Shown here one piece after another: positions 18,792 through 26,778 of a DNA stretch of 64,000 nt; position 1 is the first letter of the stretch; each line of letters opens with the position of its first letter. The notes below the pieces were generated by a model. That model was not told where the DNA came from and ran no database searches. It was given only the letters and a program-made list of their open reading frames with translations. The stretch is taken from NCBI GenBank assembly GCA_965220695.1, contig OZ244838.1, positions 2,976,001 through 3,040,000 of the forward strand. Direction: 5' to 3'. The position numbers and the translations under genes are program-made. Origin of the DNA: UBA9620 sp965220695 (GTDB lineage Bacteria > Acidobacteriota > Vicinamibacteria > Vicinamibacterales > UBA8438).

Positions 18792-19678
18792 GAGTACCCC
18801 TCCCGGAACCGTTCGCGCAACCAGTGGCTCATCACATTGAGCAGAAAGGTGCTGAGGAACAGCAGCATGCCGACCGCGAAGATCGTGCGATAGGCGAGCG
18901 TGCCTGCCGGGGTGTCGCCCAGACTGACCTGAACGATATAGGCCGTCATCGTTTCCACCGGGACCAGCGGATTGGCGGTGAGGCGCGGTTGCTGTCCGGC
19001 CGCGATGCTGACGATCATCGTCTCGCCGATGGCGCGCGAGGCCGCCACGATGCCCGCCGCCGAGATGCCCGAGAACGCGGCCGGGAGCACGACGCGGAGC
19101 GTCGTCTGCATCTTGCTGGCCCCGAGCGCGTGGCCCGCTTCCCGCAGTCCGGACGGCACACCGCGCAGCGCGTCCTCGGACAGCGACGAGACCATCGGCA
19201 GGATCATGATGCCCATGACCAGTCCGGGACTCAGCGCGTTGAAACCGGACAGCGTCGGCAACACCTGTTGCAGCAACGGGGTCACGAAAAGCAGCGCGAA
19301 GTAGCCGTAGACGACGGTCGGCACGCCGGCCAGCACTTCCAGCACCGGCTTGACGATGCGCCGCACCCGTTCAGGCGCGTACTCGCTGAGATAGATCGCC
19401 GTCAACAGACCGGCCGGCACCGCGACCGCCAGGGCGATGCCCGCCACCAGCAGCGTGCCCGCCACCAGCGGGAGCACACCGAACGACTGCCGAAAGAACA
19501 GCGGCGTCCACACCGTCCCGCCGAGGAACTCGAACGGCGACACGTCACGAAAAAAGCGCGCCGTCTCGACCGCCAGCACGGAAAGGATCCCAACCGTCAC
19601 GAGCACCGACACCCCCGCGCAGGCGCGCAGCACCCATTCAATGAGTGACTCCATACGCGCGCGCCGTCTGGGCGACAT
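18788..19678 (-). CDS. pstC: Phosphate ABC transporter permease PstC
   Basis: Inner-membrane permease of 296 residues. The segments VLPLVAGTLLVAGIALAVAV, YLSEYAPERVRRIVKPVLE, LAGVPTVVYGYFALLFVTP and the coupling loop REAGHALGASKMQTTLRVVL, then GETMIVSIAAGQQP, are typical of PstC. Six transmembrane helices are expected. It is followed by pstA with a 4-bp overlap and preceded by pstS with a 45-bp gap, so pstSCAB-phoU-phoB-phoR is probably one operon. Confidence 0.95.
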   Translation of the reverse strand: MSPRRRARMESLIEWVLRACAGVSVLVTVGILSVLAVETARFFRDVSPFEFLGGTVWTPLFFRQSFGVLPLVAGTLLVAGIALAVAVPAGLLTAIYLSEYAPERVRRIVKPVLEVLAGVPTVVYGYFALLFVTPLLQQVLPTLSGFNALSPGLVMGIMILPMVSSLSEDALRGVPSGLREAGHALGASKMQTTLRVVLPAAFSGISAAGIVAASRAIGETMIVSIAAGQQPRLTANPLVPVETMTAYIVQVSLGDTPAGTLAYRTIFAVGMLLFLSTFLLNVMSHWLRERFREGYS

Positions 19679-19723
19679 GATGGTCTGTTCCGGGAGCCCG
19701 TCGATCGAAGGCGGCAGAAGCGG

Positions 19724-20833
19724 TCAGCGCGCGCCGGCGGTGAGCAGTTCCGCCAGCGGGGTCATCTCGGCTGTTTCTTCATACATCGTGCCGTCAACGC
19801 GGTCCTTGAATCTGCTCCGGACGAGCACGTACTCTTCGCTGGTCAACGGAACGTAGCCGACCTCGCGCACGAGATCGGCGCCTTCATGCAGAATGAAGTC
19901 CACCAACGCGACGACATCGGCTCGGACCAGCGAATTCAGATTGACGTAGATATAGACCGGACGGACCAGCGGCTGATAGGTGCGATTCCGCACCGTCTCC
20001 GGCGACGGCGCGATGGCGCCGGCGCCATTGCTGTCATTACCATCGTCGATCGGGATCAGCTTGAGCCGATTGCGGTTCTCGCGATAGTAGGCGTAGCCGA
20101 AGAACCCGAGCGCCAGCTCGTCGGTGGCGACCCCCTGGACCAGCACGTTGTCGTCTTCGCTCGACGTGAAGTCGCCCCGGCTGGCGCCATCCTGACCGAC
20201 GATGGCCAGCGTAAAGTAGTCGAAGGTCCCGGAGTCGACGCCGGGTCCGAACAGATGCAGCTCGCGATCGGGCCACTCGGGCCGGACCCGATTCCAGCGC
20301 GTGACCACGCCCTGCGCCGCCGGCGCCCACATGCGCTCGAGATCCCGCGGGGTCAGCGTATCCACCCAGTCGTTGTCGGGATGCACCACAACGGTGATGC
20401 CGTCATAGGCCACCGGCAACTCGATGAACCCGATGCCGGCCCGGGTGCATTCCGCGATTTCGACCGATCGAATCGGGCGCGATGCATCGGAGATGTCGAT
20501 CTCGCCCGCACAGAACTTCTTGAAACCGCCGCCGGTCCCGGAGACACCGACCGTGACACGCGCCGTTGGATGCGTACGTTGATACTCCTCGGCGACTGCT
20601 TCGGCGATCGGGAACACCGTGCTGGAGCCGTCGATCGCGATCACCGGAGTTGTGCCGGCGCCACCGCCGGCGCCGCCGCATGACGCGAAGAGGCCAACCA
20701 GCAGCGCCGCAGCGGCCGATCGGCCGGCCACGAGGCAGCGGTGTCCGGGAGGGGGACACGTGACGACACCGCCGCGATCGGTCTGGTCGATCCGGCCGGT
20801 GCGGAACGGTGGGCGGTGGTCACGAGTCGACAC
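19724..20833 (-). CDS. pstS: Phosphate-binding lipoprotein PstS
   Basis: Periplasmic phosphate-binding protein of about 369 residues. A hydrophobic stretch ending in a lipobox (VGLFASCGG, Cys about 52) predicts a lipoprotein. The mature part has the phosphate-loop signatures IDGSSTVFPIAEAVAEEY, GTGGGFKKFCAGEIDISDAS and LPVAYDGITVVVHPDNDW. The GTG at 20833 overlaps the end of the response-regulator remnant by 14 bp. An internal GTG at about residue 36 would give a shorter n-region, so the start is uncertain. It is the first intact gene of the pst-pho cluster. Confidence 0.9.
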   Translation of the reverse strand: MSTRDHRPPFRTGRIDQTDRGGVVTCPPPGHRCLVAGRSAAAALLVGLFASCGGAGGGAGTTPVIAIDGSSTVFPIAEAVAEEYQRTHPTARVTVGVSGTGGGFKKFCAGEIDISDASRPIRSVEIAECTRAGIGFIELPVAYDGITVVVHPDNDWVDTLTPRDLERMWAPAAQGVVTRWNRVRPEWPDRELHLFGPGVDSGTFDYFTLAIVGQDGASRGDFTSSEDDNVLVQGVATDELALGFFGYAYYRENRNRLKLIPIDDGNDSNGAGAIAPSPETVRNRTYQPLVRPVYIYVNLNSLVRADVVALVDFILHEGADLVREVGYVPLTSEEYVLVRSRFKDRVDGTMYEETAEMTPLAELLTAGAR

Positions 20834-21113
20834 GGTCGTGGTGCGCGTCCTCTACGAACCGGTAGCCGAGCCCGAAAACAGTTTCGATCTGGCCGCCGGC
20901 AGGTCCGAGTTTCGCACGGAGCCGCCCGAGATGCACGTCCACGGTGCGACTCTCGATTGTCCCGTCGGCACCCCAGACCCGATCCAGCAGCCACGCCCGG
21001 GACATCACGCAGGTCGCACCCTCCCGCCGAAACGCGGATTGAATCAGTGCCGCGATATCCGTGTCGTCCTCGACCACCAGCACGCGCACGACGACGTCGA
21101 TCCTGACCGACAA
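20820..21113 (-). pseudogene. Internally deleted OmpR/PhoB-type response regulator
   Basis: Open frame of 97 codons whose first ~30 residues are the start of a receiver domain (VRVLVVEDDTDIAALIQSAF) and whose last ~60 are the end of a winged-helix DNA-binding domain (LLDRVWGADGTIESRTVDVH, RLRAKLG, TVFGLGYRFVE). A normal member has about 230 residues. The phospho-acceptor Asp, the conserved Lys and the first half of the DNA-binding domain are missing, yet the joined parts stay in frame. It sits directly upstream of pstS, where a second phoB-like gene would fit. It may be a dead remnant, or a micro-regulator that keeps the recognition helix. Confidence 0.75.
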
Positions 21114-21137
21114 GTATTTCGCCGCGATGACGCGACT

Positions 21138-21166
21138 GTAAATTATGTGTTAACAACATCTTACGC
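21138..21166 (-). promoter_or_regulatory. Possible Pho box upstream of the pst cluster
   Basis: Three imperfect 7-mers start at 11-bp steps: 21138 (GTAAATT), 21149 (GTTAACA) and 21160 (CTTACGC). They lie 25-53 bp before the minus-strand start at 21113 and match the pattern at 9790-9829 more loosely. PhoB control of pst would be expected. Confidence 0.4.
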
Positions 21167-21209
21167 CCACGGTCGGGATCACACCCGAATTTACGTCGAT
21201 GAAATCGCA

Positions 21210-21229
21210 CCGTCATCGATACGTAACAG
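21210..21229 (+). promoter_or_regulatory. Possible second Pho box, plus-strand direction
   Basis: GTCATCG (21212-21218), a 4-bp spacer, then GTAACAG (21223-21229) resembles two Pho-box half sites. It lies about 130 bp upstream of the TonB-receptor remnant, in the direction of the phosphate porin. Only two units and one mismatch-rich match, so weak. Confidence 0.25.
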
Positions 21230-21357
21230 TCGGCCGCTACGATGGCCGTCATGAGCATGGTTTCACTCGGTTCGTCCGGCGCCGTCCGGTCTGGCGGAGG
21301 GCGTTGGATTGACGCAGCACGTGTCCTTCAAAAGGGATCGGCAATGCGAAGCGGGTT

Positions 21358-21659
21358 GTGGGAAGAGTGTGTGTCGCGGTCCTTGCGGCGGCGCCTCCCC
21401 TGTGGGCACAGACAACAGGACACATCGCCGGGACGATCATCGATCAGACCAACGCCATTCCGCTGCCCGGCGTACCGGTCGAGGTGGTCGGAACCACCAA
21501 CGTCGCCTATACCGACCTCGACGGGCGGTATCAGCTCGAGATCGCGGCGGGCGGACGGTGAACCGGCCGGAGTTCCGCGAGTTGGCGCCGTTCGAGTTCA
21601 CCGACAACGTGTTGCGGTTCGGACAGCGCGTCGTTCAAATCCTCGGTAGCCCCAGATGA
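21358..21659 (+). pseudogene. TonB-dependent receptor remnant with internal deletion and frameshift
   Basis: The frame from 21358 encodes a signal-peptide-like stretch (VAVLAAAPPLWAQ) and then the start of a carboxypeptidase-regulatory domain (GHIAGTIIDQTNAIPLPGVP, VEVVGTTNVAYTDLDGRYQL), stopping at 21561. In another frame the sequence continues with RTVNRPEFRELAPFEFTDN, a segment typical of the beta-barrel near the C-terminus of TonB receptors, and ends at 21659. About 800 residues of plug and barrel are missing between the two parts. The ATG at 21344 is in a third frame, so a further frameshift in the signal peptide is possible. Non-functional. Confidence 0.65.
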
Positions 21660-21695
21660 CCAACGACTTGTTGAAGAAATCAAAGATCAAGGGGA

Positions 21696-21861
21696 CTGGC
21701 AGCCCGTGGCAAAAGCCCCGCTGCATTCGATTGGCGCTGCATCCCGTCTGGCGGCGTTGCTCCTCGGTCACAAATGCCCCAATTTGCTCCCTCGTCGCGC
21801 CTTGCCAGCCGGGCCCAGCGCCAATCTCGGTGCAACGCGGGGTTCTACCACGGGCTGCCAG
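21696..21861. mobile_element. MITE-like inverted-repeat element, full copy 1
   Basis: A 166-bp element bounded by perfect 14-bp terminal inverted repeats (CTGGCAGCCCGTGG ... CCACGGGCTGCCAG). Inside are a second perfect 10-bp inverted repeat (ATTGGCGCTG at 21730-21739 and its complement at 21816-21825) and a central small hairpin (CAAAT 21771-21775 / ATTTG 21782-21786). The whole sequence can therefore fold into one long imperfect hairpin. A copy in opposite orientation, roughly 80 percent identical by eye, lies at 58657-58818. No coding capacity is evident and no clear target-site duplication is seen. Confidence 0.75.
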
Positions 21862-21868
21862 GGCACGT

Positions 21869-23044
21869 TTGATTCTCGCGCTCGGGTTCCTTCTCTCATA
21901 CCTTCCCGTGATCCAGGCTCAGACCATTCTGCCCGTCGAGGTCAACTCCACTCCCAGCTCGACGCCCGCGCCCGAGGCGCAAGCCCAGGACGGTGTTGAG
22001 GAATCGACCTACGACAGGATCTGGCGGAGGTTTACCGAGTGGTACGTAGACGACTCGAATCCCGTGGTACAGAAGGTGTTGTTCAGTGGACGATTCCAGC
22101 ACGATTTCGCAGCGATCGATGCCGATGAAGGCGACCATCGCGAGTGGAACGTCCGTCGTATGCGTCTTGGCTCAAGAGCAACGCTTTTCCGCACGTTGAC
22201 AATTCACGGCGAGGTCGAGCTCAACCCACAGGAAGCCGATCCCCTTTACGTCCGGTTCACAGAATTGTACGCGCAGTGGAGCCGAAGCAGTCACTTCGCG
22301 CTGACGCTTGGCAAACAGGGCGTCCCCTTCACGATGGATGGATCGACATCGTCCCGGGAACTCATCACCATCGACCGAAGCAACTTGACCAACAATCTCT
22401 GGTTTACCTACGAGTACATTCCAGGTGTCAGTGTTTCGGGTACGTTCGCACCGTGGACCTATCGCGCAGGCGTGTACTCGGCAGGCGAAGCGAACCGCGA
22501 ATTTGGCAGGTTCAATGGAAACGTATTCGCTCTTGGCGTTCTCGGCTACGACTTCGCACAATCGCTTGGAGTGAACAAAGCACTGCTGACTGGCAACTAC
22601 GTGCACCAGAAACCCGATGTACGTAACACCTTCACTCAACGGCTCGAGCACGTCCTGTCCATCAACTTCAAGCTCGACGCCGGTGAATGGGGCGTGCGAA
22701 CGGATGTCTCGACTGGTTCCGGGTATTTCCGACAGAACGACATGCGGGGCGTAGTGGCGATGCCGTTCGTGAACGTCACCGACAAGATCCAGTTCGTCGG
22801 TCGCTATACCTTCCTCGACAGCGATGACCCGAATGGCGTTTGGCTCGCAACGTACGAAAAGCGCGTCGTCTCAAACCGGGGCGACCAGTACAACGAGCTG
22901 TACCTTGGCGTGAACTACTTTTTCTACGGTCACAAGCTCAAACTGCAGACGGGCGCTCAGTTCACGGACATGAACGATCGCGCTGACGATGGCGGGAACT
23001 ACTCGGGCGTGTCCTTGATAACCGGCCTTCGTGTTAGTTGGTGA
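21869..23044 (+). CDS. Phosphate-selective porin (OprO/OprP family)
   Basis: Outer-membrane porin of about 391 residues from TTG 21869. The signal peptide LILALGFLLSYLPVIQAQ is followed by an alternating beta-barrel: RFQHDFAAIDADEG, REWNVRRMRLGSRATLF, HGEVELNPQEADPLYVRFTE, LGKQGVPFTMDGSTSSRELI and the terminal YSGVSLITGLRVSW ending in an aromatic residue. The family takes up phosphate or polyphosphate, which fits the adjacent pst-pho genes. The open frame runs back to ATG 21656, but that N-terminus is translated from the inverted-repeat element at 21696-21861. The native start and n-region may have been displaced by its insertion. Base composition is less GC-rich than in its neighbours. Confidence 0.8.
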   Translation: MILALGFLLSYLPVIQAQTILPVEVNSTPSSTPAPEAQAQDGVEESTYDRIWRRFTEWYVDDSNPVVQKVLFSGRFQHDFAAIDADEGDHREWNVRRMRLGSRATLFRTLTIHGEVELNPQEADPLYVRFTELYAQWSRSSHFALTLGKQGVPFTMDGSTSSRELITIDRSNLTNNLWFTYEYIPGVSVSGTFAPWTYRAGVYSAGEANREFGRFNGNVFALGVLGYDFAQSLGVNKALLTGNYVHQKPDVRNTFTQRLEHVLSINFKLDAGEWGVRTDVSTGSGYFRQNDMRGVVAMPFVNVTDKIQFVGRYTFLDSDDPNGVWLATYEKRVVSNRGDQYNELYLGVNYFFYGHKLKLQTGAQFTDMNDRADDGGNYSGVSLITGLRVSW

Positions 23045-23120
23045 GGGCAAACAACCGGCAGGCGGCGGTGCTGGCCCGCGGCTGCCGGACGTCCGACAAC
23101 GCTCAATCAAACACCTGAAG

Positions 23121-23602
23121 ATGGCGGAGCGACGCGATTTCCGGCAGACCAAGATCATCTGCACCCTGGGCCCATCCTGCAGCACCCTGGACCAGACAAG
23201 GAGGACGGGCTCGGTTTCCATAACCTGCGGGAACCGGCGACCGTGCGGGAGCAACTGGCCCGCGGCGCCTGCCGGCTCGCCGATTCTCTCGACTCGCCCG
23301 CAATCGTCGTGATCACGCGACGGGGTCTGCTCGGCCATCTGGTGAGCAGTTTTCGCCCGAAGAACGCTATCATCTACGCCTTCACGAACCTGAGCACCGC
23401 GCGCCGCGCGCTGTGGCTGTCGCGCTCGGTCGTGCCGTTCGAGATGGAGCTGTCGGAGGAACCGGACGAAACGGTGGTCGCCGCCTTCGAACCGTTGCGA
23501 CATCATAGTCGGCTCGTGTCCGGCGACCAGATCGTCGTCGTCTCGGACGTGGCCACGGTCCACGGGAACGTCAGCGCGATACAGGTGCGCACCGTCGACT
23601 GA
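23121..23602 (+). pseudogene. Pyruvate kinase remnant with internal deletion
   Basis: From ATG 23121 the frame encodes MAERRDFRQTKIICTLGPSC, the canonical start of pyruvate kinase. After about 25 codons the frame changes near 23190-23200. Another frame then encodes the last ~130 residues of pyruvate kinase: LARGACRLADSLDSPAIVVI, TRRGLLGHLVSSFRPKNAII and LVSGDQIVVVSDVATVHGNV, ending at 23602. The catalytic barrel and B domain (about 320 residues) are absent. A functional enzyme is excluded. Confidence 0.75.
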
Positions 23603-23649
23603 CCAGACTCATCGGGAGTACGCATTCGCTACAGACAGGATCAAACCCC

Positions 23650-25029
23650 ATGCCTACACGCAACGCCGCACGCCCCGCGTCACTCGTCAACCTGGGAATG
23701 CTGCTGCTGGCCGTCGTCGCGATGGCCGCCGCGGTCTCGGCCGACGACTGGCCGCAATGGCGCGGCGCAGACCGGCTGGCCGTCTGGCACGAGACCGGCA
23801 TCGTCGATGAGTTGCCCGCTGCGCTCGAAGTCGCCTGGCGCACGCCGATCCGCGCCGGCTACTCGGGCCCGGCGGTGGCCGGCGGCCGGGTGTTCGTCAC
23901 GGATTGGAACGAGCATGCGAACTCGCGCACCCTCGACGGGACCGAGCGCGTCCTGGCGCTCGACGAGCGCACCGGCGACGTGCTCTGGACCCACGAATGG
24001 GAAACGTCCTACCGGATGTTGACGATCAGCTACGCCATCGGCCCGCGATCGACGCCCACGGTGGACGGCGACCGCGTGTACGTCCTCGGCGCGACCGGCC
24101 GGCTGTTCTGTTTCGACGTCGAGACCGGCGCCGTCATCTGGGAGAAGGACTATGTCGCGGAGTACGGCACGAGCGTGCCGGTCTGGGGCATCGTGAGCTC
24201 ACCGCTCGTCGACGGGGACCGCCTGATCACGGTGGTCGGCGGCGAGCCGGACGCGCTCGTGGTGGCGTTCGACAAGCACACCGGCGCAGAGATCTGGCGG
24301 GCGATCGAGGTCGAGGCGGAGATAGGCTACGCCCAGCCCGTGATCTACCACGCCGGCGGCGTGCGCCAACTGATCGTCTGGCATCCGCGGGCCCTCGCCT
24401 CGCTCAATCCCGAGACCGGGGCGCTCTACTGGGAACAGCCGTGGGAGGTGTCGATGGGCGTGACGGTGGCGACGCCCGTCCGCAGCGGCGACTACCTGCT
24501 GGTGTCGCAGTTCTTCAACGGGTCGCTGATGATGCGGCTCAATCCGGATCGACCGGCCGCCACCGAGCTTTGGCGGGGGCAGAGCCGCAGCGAACTGCCC
24601 GACGAGACCGACACCATTCATGCGATGGTGACGACACCGCTGATCATCGGCGACTACGTCTACGGGGTCGACAGCTACGGCGAGTTGCGGGGTCTGGACG
24701 CGCGGACCGGCGAGCGCCTCTGGATGAGCCCGGACATGACCGCGCAGGCGCGCTGGAGCACCGCCTTCATGGTGCGCCACCAGGACCGCTACTTCGTCAA
24801 CAACGACCAAGGCGACCTGATTCTTGCCCGCTTCACACCGTCCGGCTACGTCGAGCTCGACCGCACGCGGCTCATCGAACCGACCGGCGGCTCCGGGTCC
24901 CTCACCCCGCACGGCCGCATCGCGGAACGCCTCGTCAACTGGTCGCATCCGGCCTACGCCAACGGGCACATCGTGCACCGGAACGACCGCGAGATCATTC
25001 GCGCCTCGCTGCGCGCCGCCGACTACTGA
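23650..25029 (+). CDS. Secreted PQQ-type beta-propeller protein (BamB-like)
   Basis: Protein of 459 residues with a signal peptide (LGMLLLAVVAMAAAVSADDW) and repeated propeller blades of the PQQ/WD-like type: GPAVAGGRVFVTDW, VLALDERTGDVLWTHEW, RLFCFDVETGAVIWEKD, ALVVAFDKHTGAEIWRAIE and LRGLDARTGERLWMSP. The mature start DDWPQWRGADR is typical of the secreted propellers common in Acidobacteriota and Planctomycetota. No heme motif is present. Whether it binds PQQ or acts as a scaffold cannot be told. It stands alone between the pyruvate kinase remnant and a half copy of the inverted-repeat element. Confidence 0.85.
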   Translation: MPTRNAARPASLVNLGMLLLAVVAMAAAVSADDWPQWRGADRLAVWHETGIVDELPAALEVAWRTPIRAGYSGPAVAGGRVFVTDWNEHANSRTLDGTERVLALDERTGDVLWTHEWETSYRMLTISYAIGPRSTPTVDGDRVYVLGATGRLFCFDVETGAVIWEKDYVAEYGTSVPVWGIVSSPLVDGDRLITVVGGEPDALVVAFDKHTGAEIWRAIEVEAEIGYAQPVIYHAGGVRQLIVWHPRALASLNPETGALYWEQPWEVSMGVTVATPVRSGDYLLVSQFFNGSLMMRLNPDRPAATELWRGQSRSELPDETDTIHAMVTTPLIIGDYVYGVDSYGELRGLDARTGERLWMSPDMTAQARWSTAFMVRHQDRYFVNNDQGDLILARFTPSGYVELDRTRLIEPTGGSGSLTPHGRIAERLVNWSHPAYANGHIVHRNDREIIRASLRAADY

Positions 25030-25049
25030 TCGCCGGGACCGCGCGTTCC

Positions 25050-25087
25050 TCGATCGAATGCAGCGGGGCTCTTGCCACGGGCTGCCA
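25050..25087 (-). repeat. Half copy of the MITE-like element
   Basis: The reverse complement of 25050-25087 matches the first ~37 bp of the element at 21696, including the terminal AGCCCGTGGC and the CCCCGCTGCATTCGA segment. The other end is not found nearby, so this is a truncated copy just after the propeller gene stop. Confidence 0.6.
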
Positions 25088-25176
25088 ACCCCGATTCTGC
25101 ATCCGCGGGCCGTCCGGGCCGGATGCGCCGGCTTCCGGTCGTACGCCGGCGGCGGGCAAGGCAGGAGGCCGCGTGC

Positions 25177-26724
25177 TCAGCGCGGCAGCCGATACGCGAC
25201 GATCGCACCCGCTTCGGCGGCCACCGGCAGGTCGAGCCGCTGCTCGGTGATGAGATAGTCGAGGTCGTATTGCCGGGCCAGCGCGCCGGCGCGCTCCACG
25301 GTCAGCGCGTCGAACTGGCCGAGGTCGTCGCCCCGCCGGGCGACCCGCCCGGCGATCTCCGACGAATAGATCGCCAGCGCGCTGTCCTTGATCGCCTCCA
25401 GATAGACATCGCGCCCGCTGGCGGCCCGCACGCTGATGCCGTAGCGGGCCGCGTGCAGTGGATCGGCCAGGAAATGGGTGCCAACCGGCTGCGCCTGCGC
25501 CCAGGCCATCAGATCGGTCCAGTCGCCGGCCGGGGGCCCCACCTCGACGACCGGCCGATCCGGCCGCTCGACGAACCCGCGATACCCGCCCCGCCACATC
25601 GCCAACAGTGCGATGACGACGACAAAGACGCGACGGGGCGTCACGACGCCCGCCACGGCCCGCGCGCCAGCGCGGAGCGGGCTCTCGAACAGCAGCCAGG
25701 CGAAGAACACCACCCCCACGCCGTCGATCAACCAGAACACCCGGTTGACCTGCAACTGCACGGCCAATGCGACATGGGCGTACGAGAATGGCGCCGACAG
25801 CAGAAACACCGCCAGCAGCACCCCGCAGCCCGCGACCAGCGACGCCTCACGGGCGGTCGTCATCCCGAGCGCGCGCCGATAATAGTAGAGCAGGAAGACG
25901 AAGACGGCGATGGCCAGATTGCCGAGCCAGCCGGCGAGCGGCCAGCCGGGCATGACCAGGTAATCCTTGGACTCGAGCACCGCCACCCACGTGTCATCCA
26001 TCACCACGAACTGCCCGAACAGCGGCCCGCCGAGCGCGAGCAGTCCGACCGCGGCGGCCGCCGCCGCCCCAAGCAGCAGCGCCCGCCGCGAAACCGCGCC
26101 GCTGAACACCGCCGCCGCCCCGAGCAGGACCGCGTACCAGAACCCGATGGTGGGGTGCACGCACACGGCGCCCGCCACCACCGCGAGCGCCAGCCGGGTG
26201 CGTCCCGAGAGGTAGAGCGCCACGGCCGACCATCCCATCGCGAACGCCAGCAGCCGCGGATGGAAATAACCCTCGATCGAGTTGGCGCCGGTATACGGAA
26301 TGCGGTGACGGAGGGTCATCAGCACCGCCAGACCGCCGATGGTCCACCAACTGCGATACACCGTCAGTCCGATTCTCACGATGGCGGCGTAGAGCAGCAG
26401 CCACGTCACGATCTGTCCCGCCAGGAACGCGGTCGGGAGCGACAGTCCGGTCAGCCGAACGACCGGCGCGAACCAGTCGTCGAAAAACAGCAGCCGATCC
26501 TGGGCGGCGATCAGCGCACCGTCGTGCGGAAACAGCTCCGGCGCCAGTTCGTGGAGCACGACCGGAATGTAGAACGCCTGATCGGAGGTCCCGTAGTGGT
26601 ACCCGCCGGAGTTGAGCGTCGCGAGGACACAGAACCCGACGGCGCCGGCGATCAGCAGCGACCACTGACGCCAGGCCGATCCCGGCCGGTGCGTTGCTGC
26701 CTCCGTGGTCTCTGGCGTCGGCAT
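25177..26724 (-). CDS. Polytopic membrane protein of unknown function (GT-C-like)
   Basis: Protein of 515 residues with about 10-12 hydrophobic helices over residues 20-400 and a soluble C-terminal domain of about 115 residues. Early loop residues include YHYGTSDQAFYIPVVLHEL and RIPYTGANSIEGYFHPRLLA. The acidic first loop and the extracytoplasmic tail (DLMAWAQAQPVGTHFLADPL) resemble membrane glycosyltransferase-like or DUF6798-like proteins. No catalytic motif can be named with confidence. It ends well inside a GC-rich intergenic stretch and is followed by the symporter gene upstream on the same strand with a 54-bp gap. Confidence 0.7.
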   Translation of the reverse strand: MPTPETTEAATHRPGSAWRQWSLLIAGAVGFCVLATLNSGGYHYGTSDQAFYIPVVLHELAPELFPHDGALIAAQDRLLFFDDWFAPVVRLTGLSLPTAFLAGQIVTWLLLYAAIVRIGLTVYRSWWTIGGLAVLMTLRHRIPYTGANSIEGYFHPRLLAFAMGWSAVALYLSGRTRLALAVVAGAVCVHPTIGFWYAVLLGAAAVFSGAVSRRALLLGAAAAAAVGLLALGGPLFGQFVVMDDTWVAVLESKDYLVMPGWPLAGWLGNLAIAVFVFLLYYYRRALGMTTAREASLVAGCGVLLAVFLLSAPFSYAHVALAVQLQVNRVFWLIDGVGVVFFAWLLFESPLRAGARAVAGVVTPRRVFVVVIALLAMWRGGYRGFVERPDRPVVEVGPPAGDWTDLMAWAQAQPVGTHFLADPLHAARYGISVRAASGRDVYLEAIKDSALAIYSSEIAGRVARRGDDLGQFDALTVERAGALARQYDLDYLITEQRLDLPVAAEAGAIVAYRLPR

Positions 26725-26778
26725 CGGTCAGCGGTGAGCGCCGTCTCCGCCGATCTCCTGTTCATTGGCGGATCAGCT

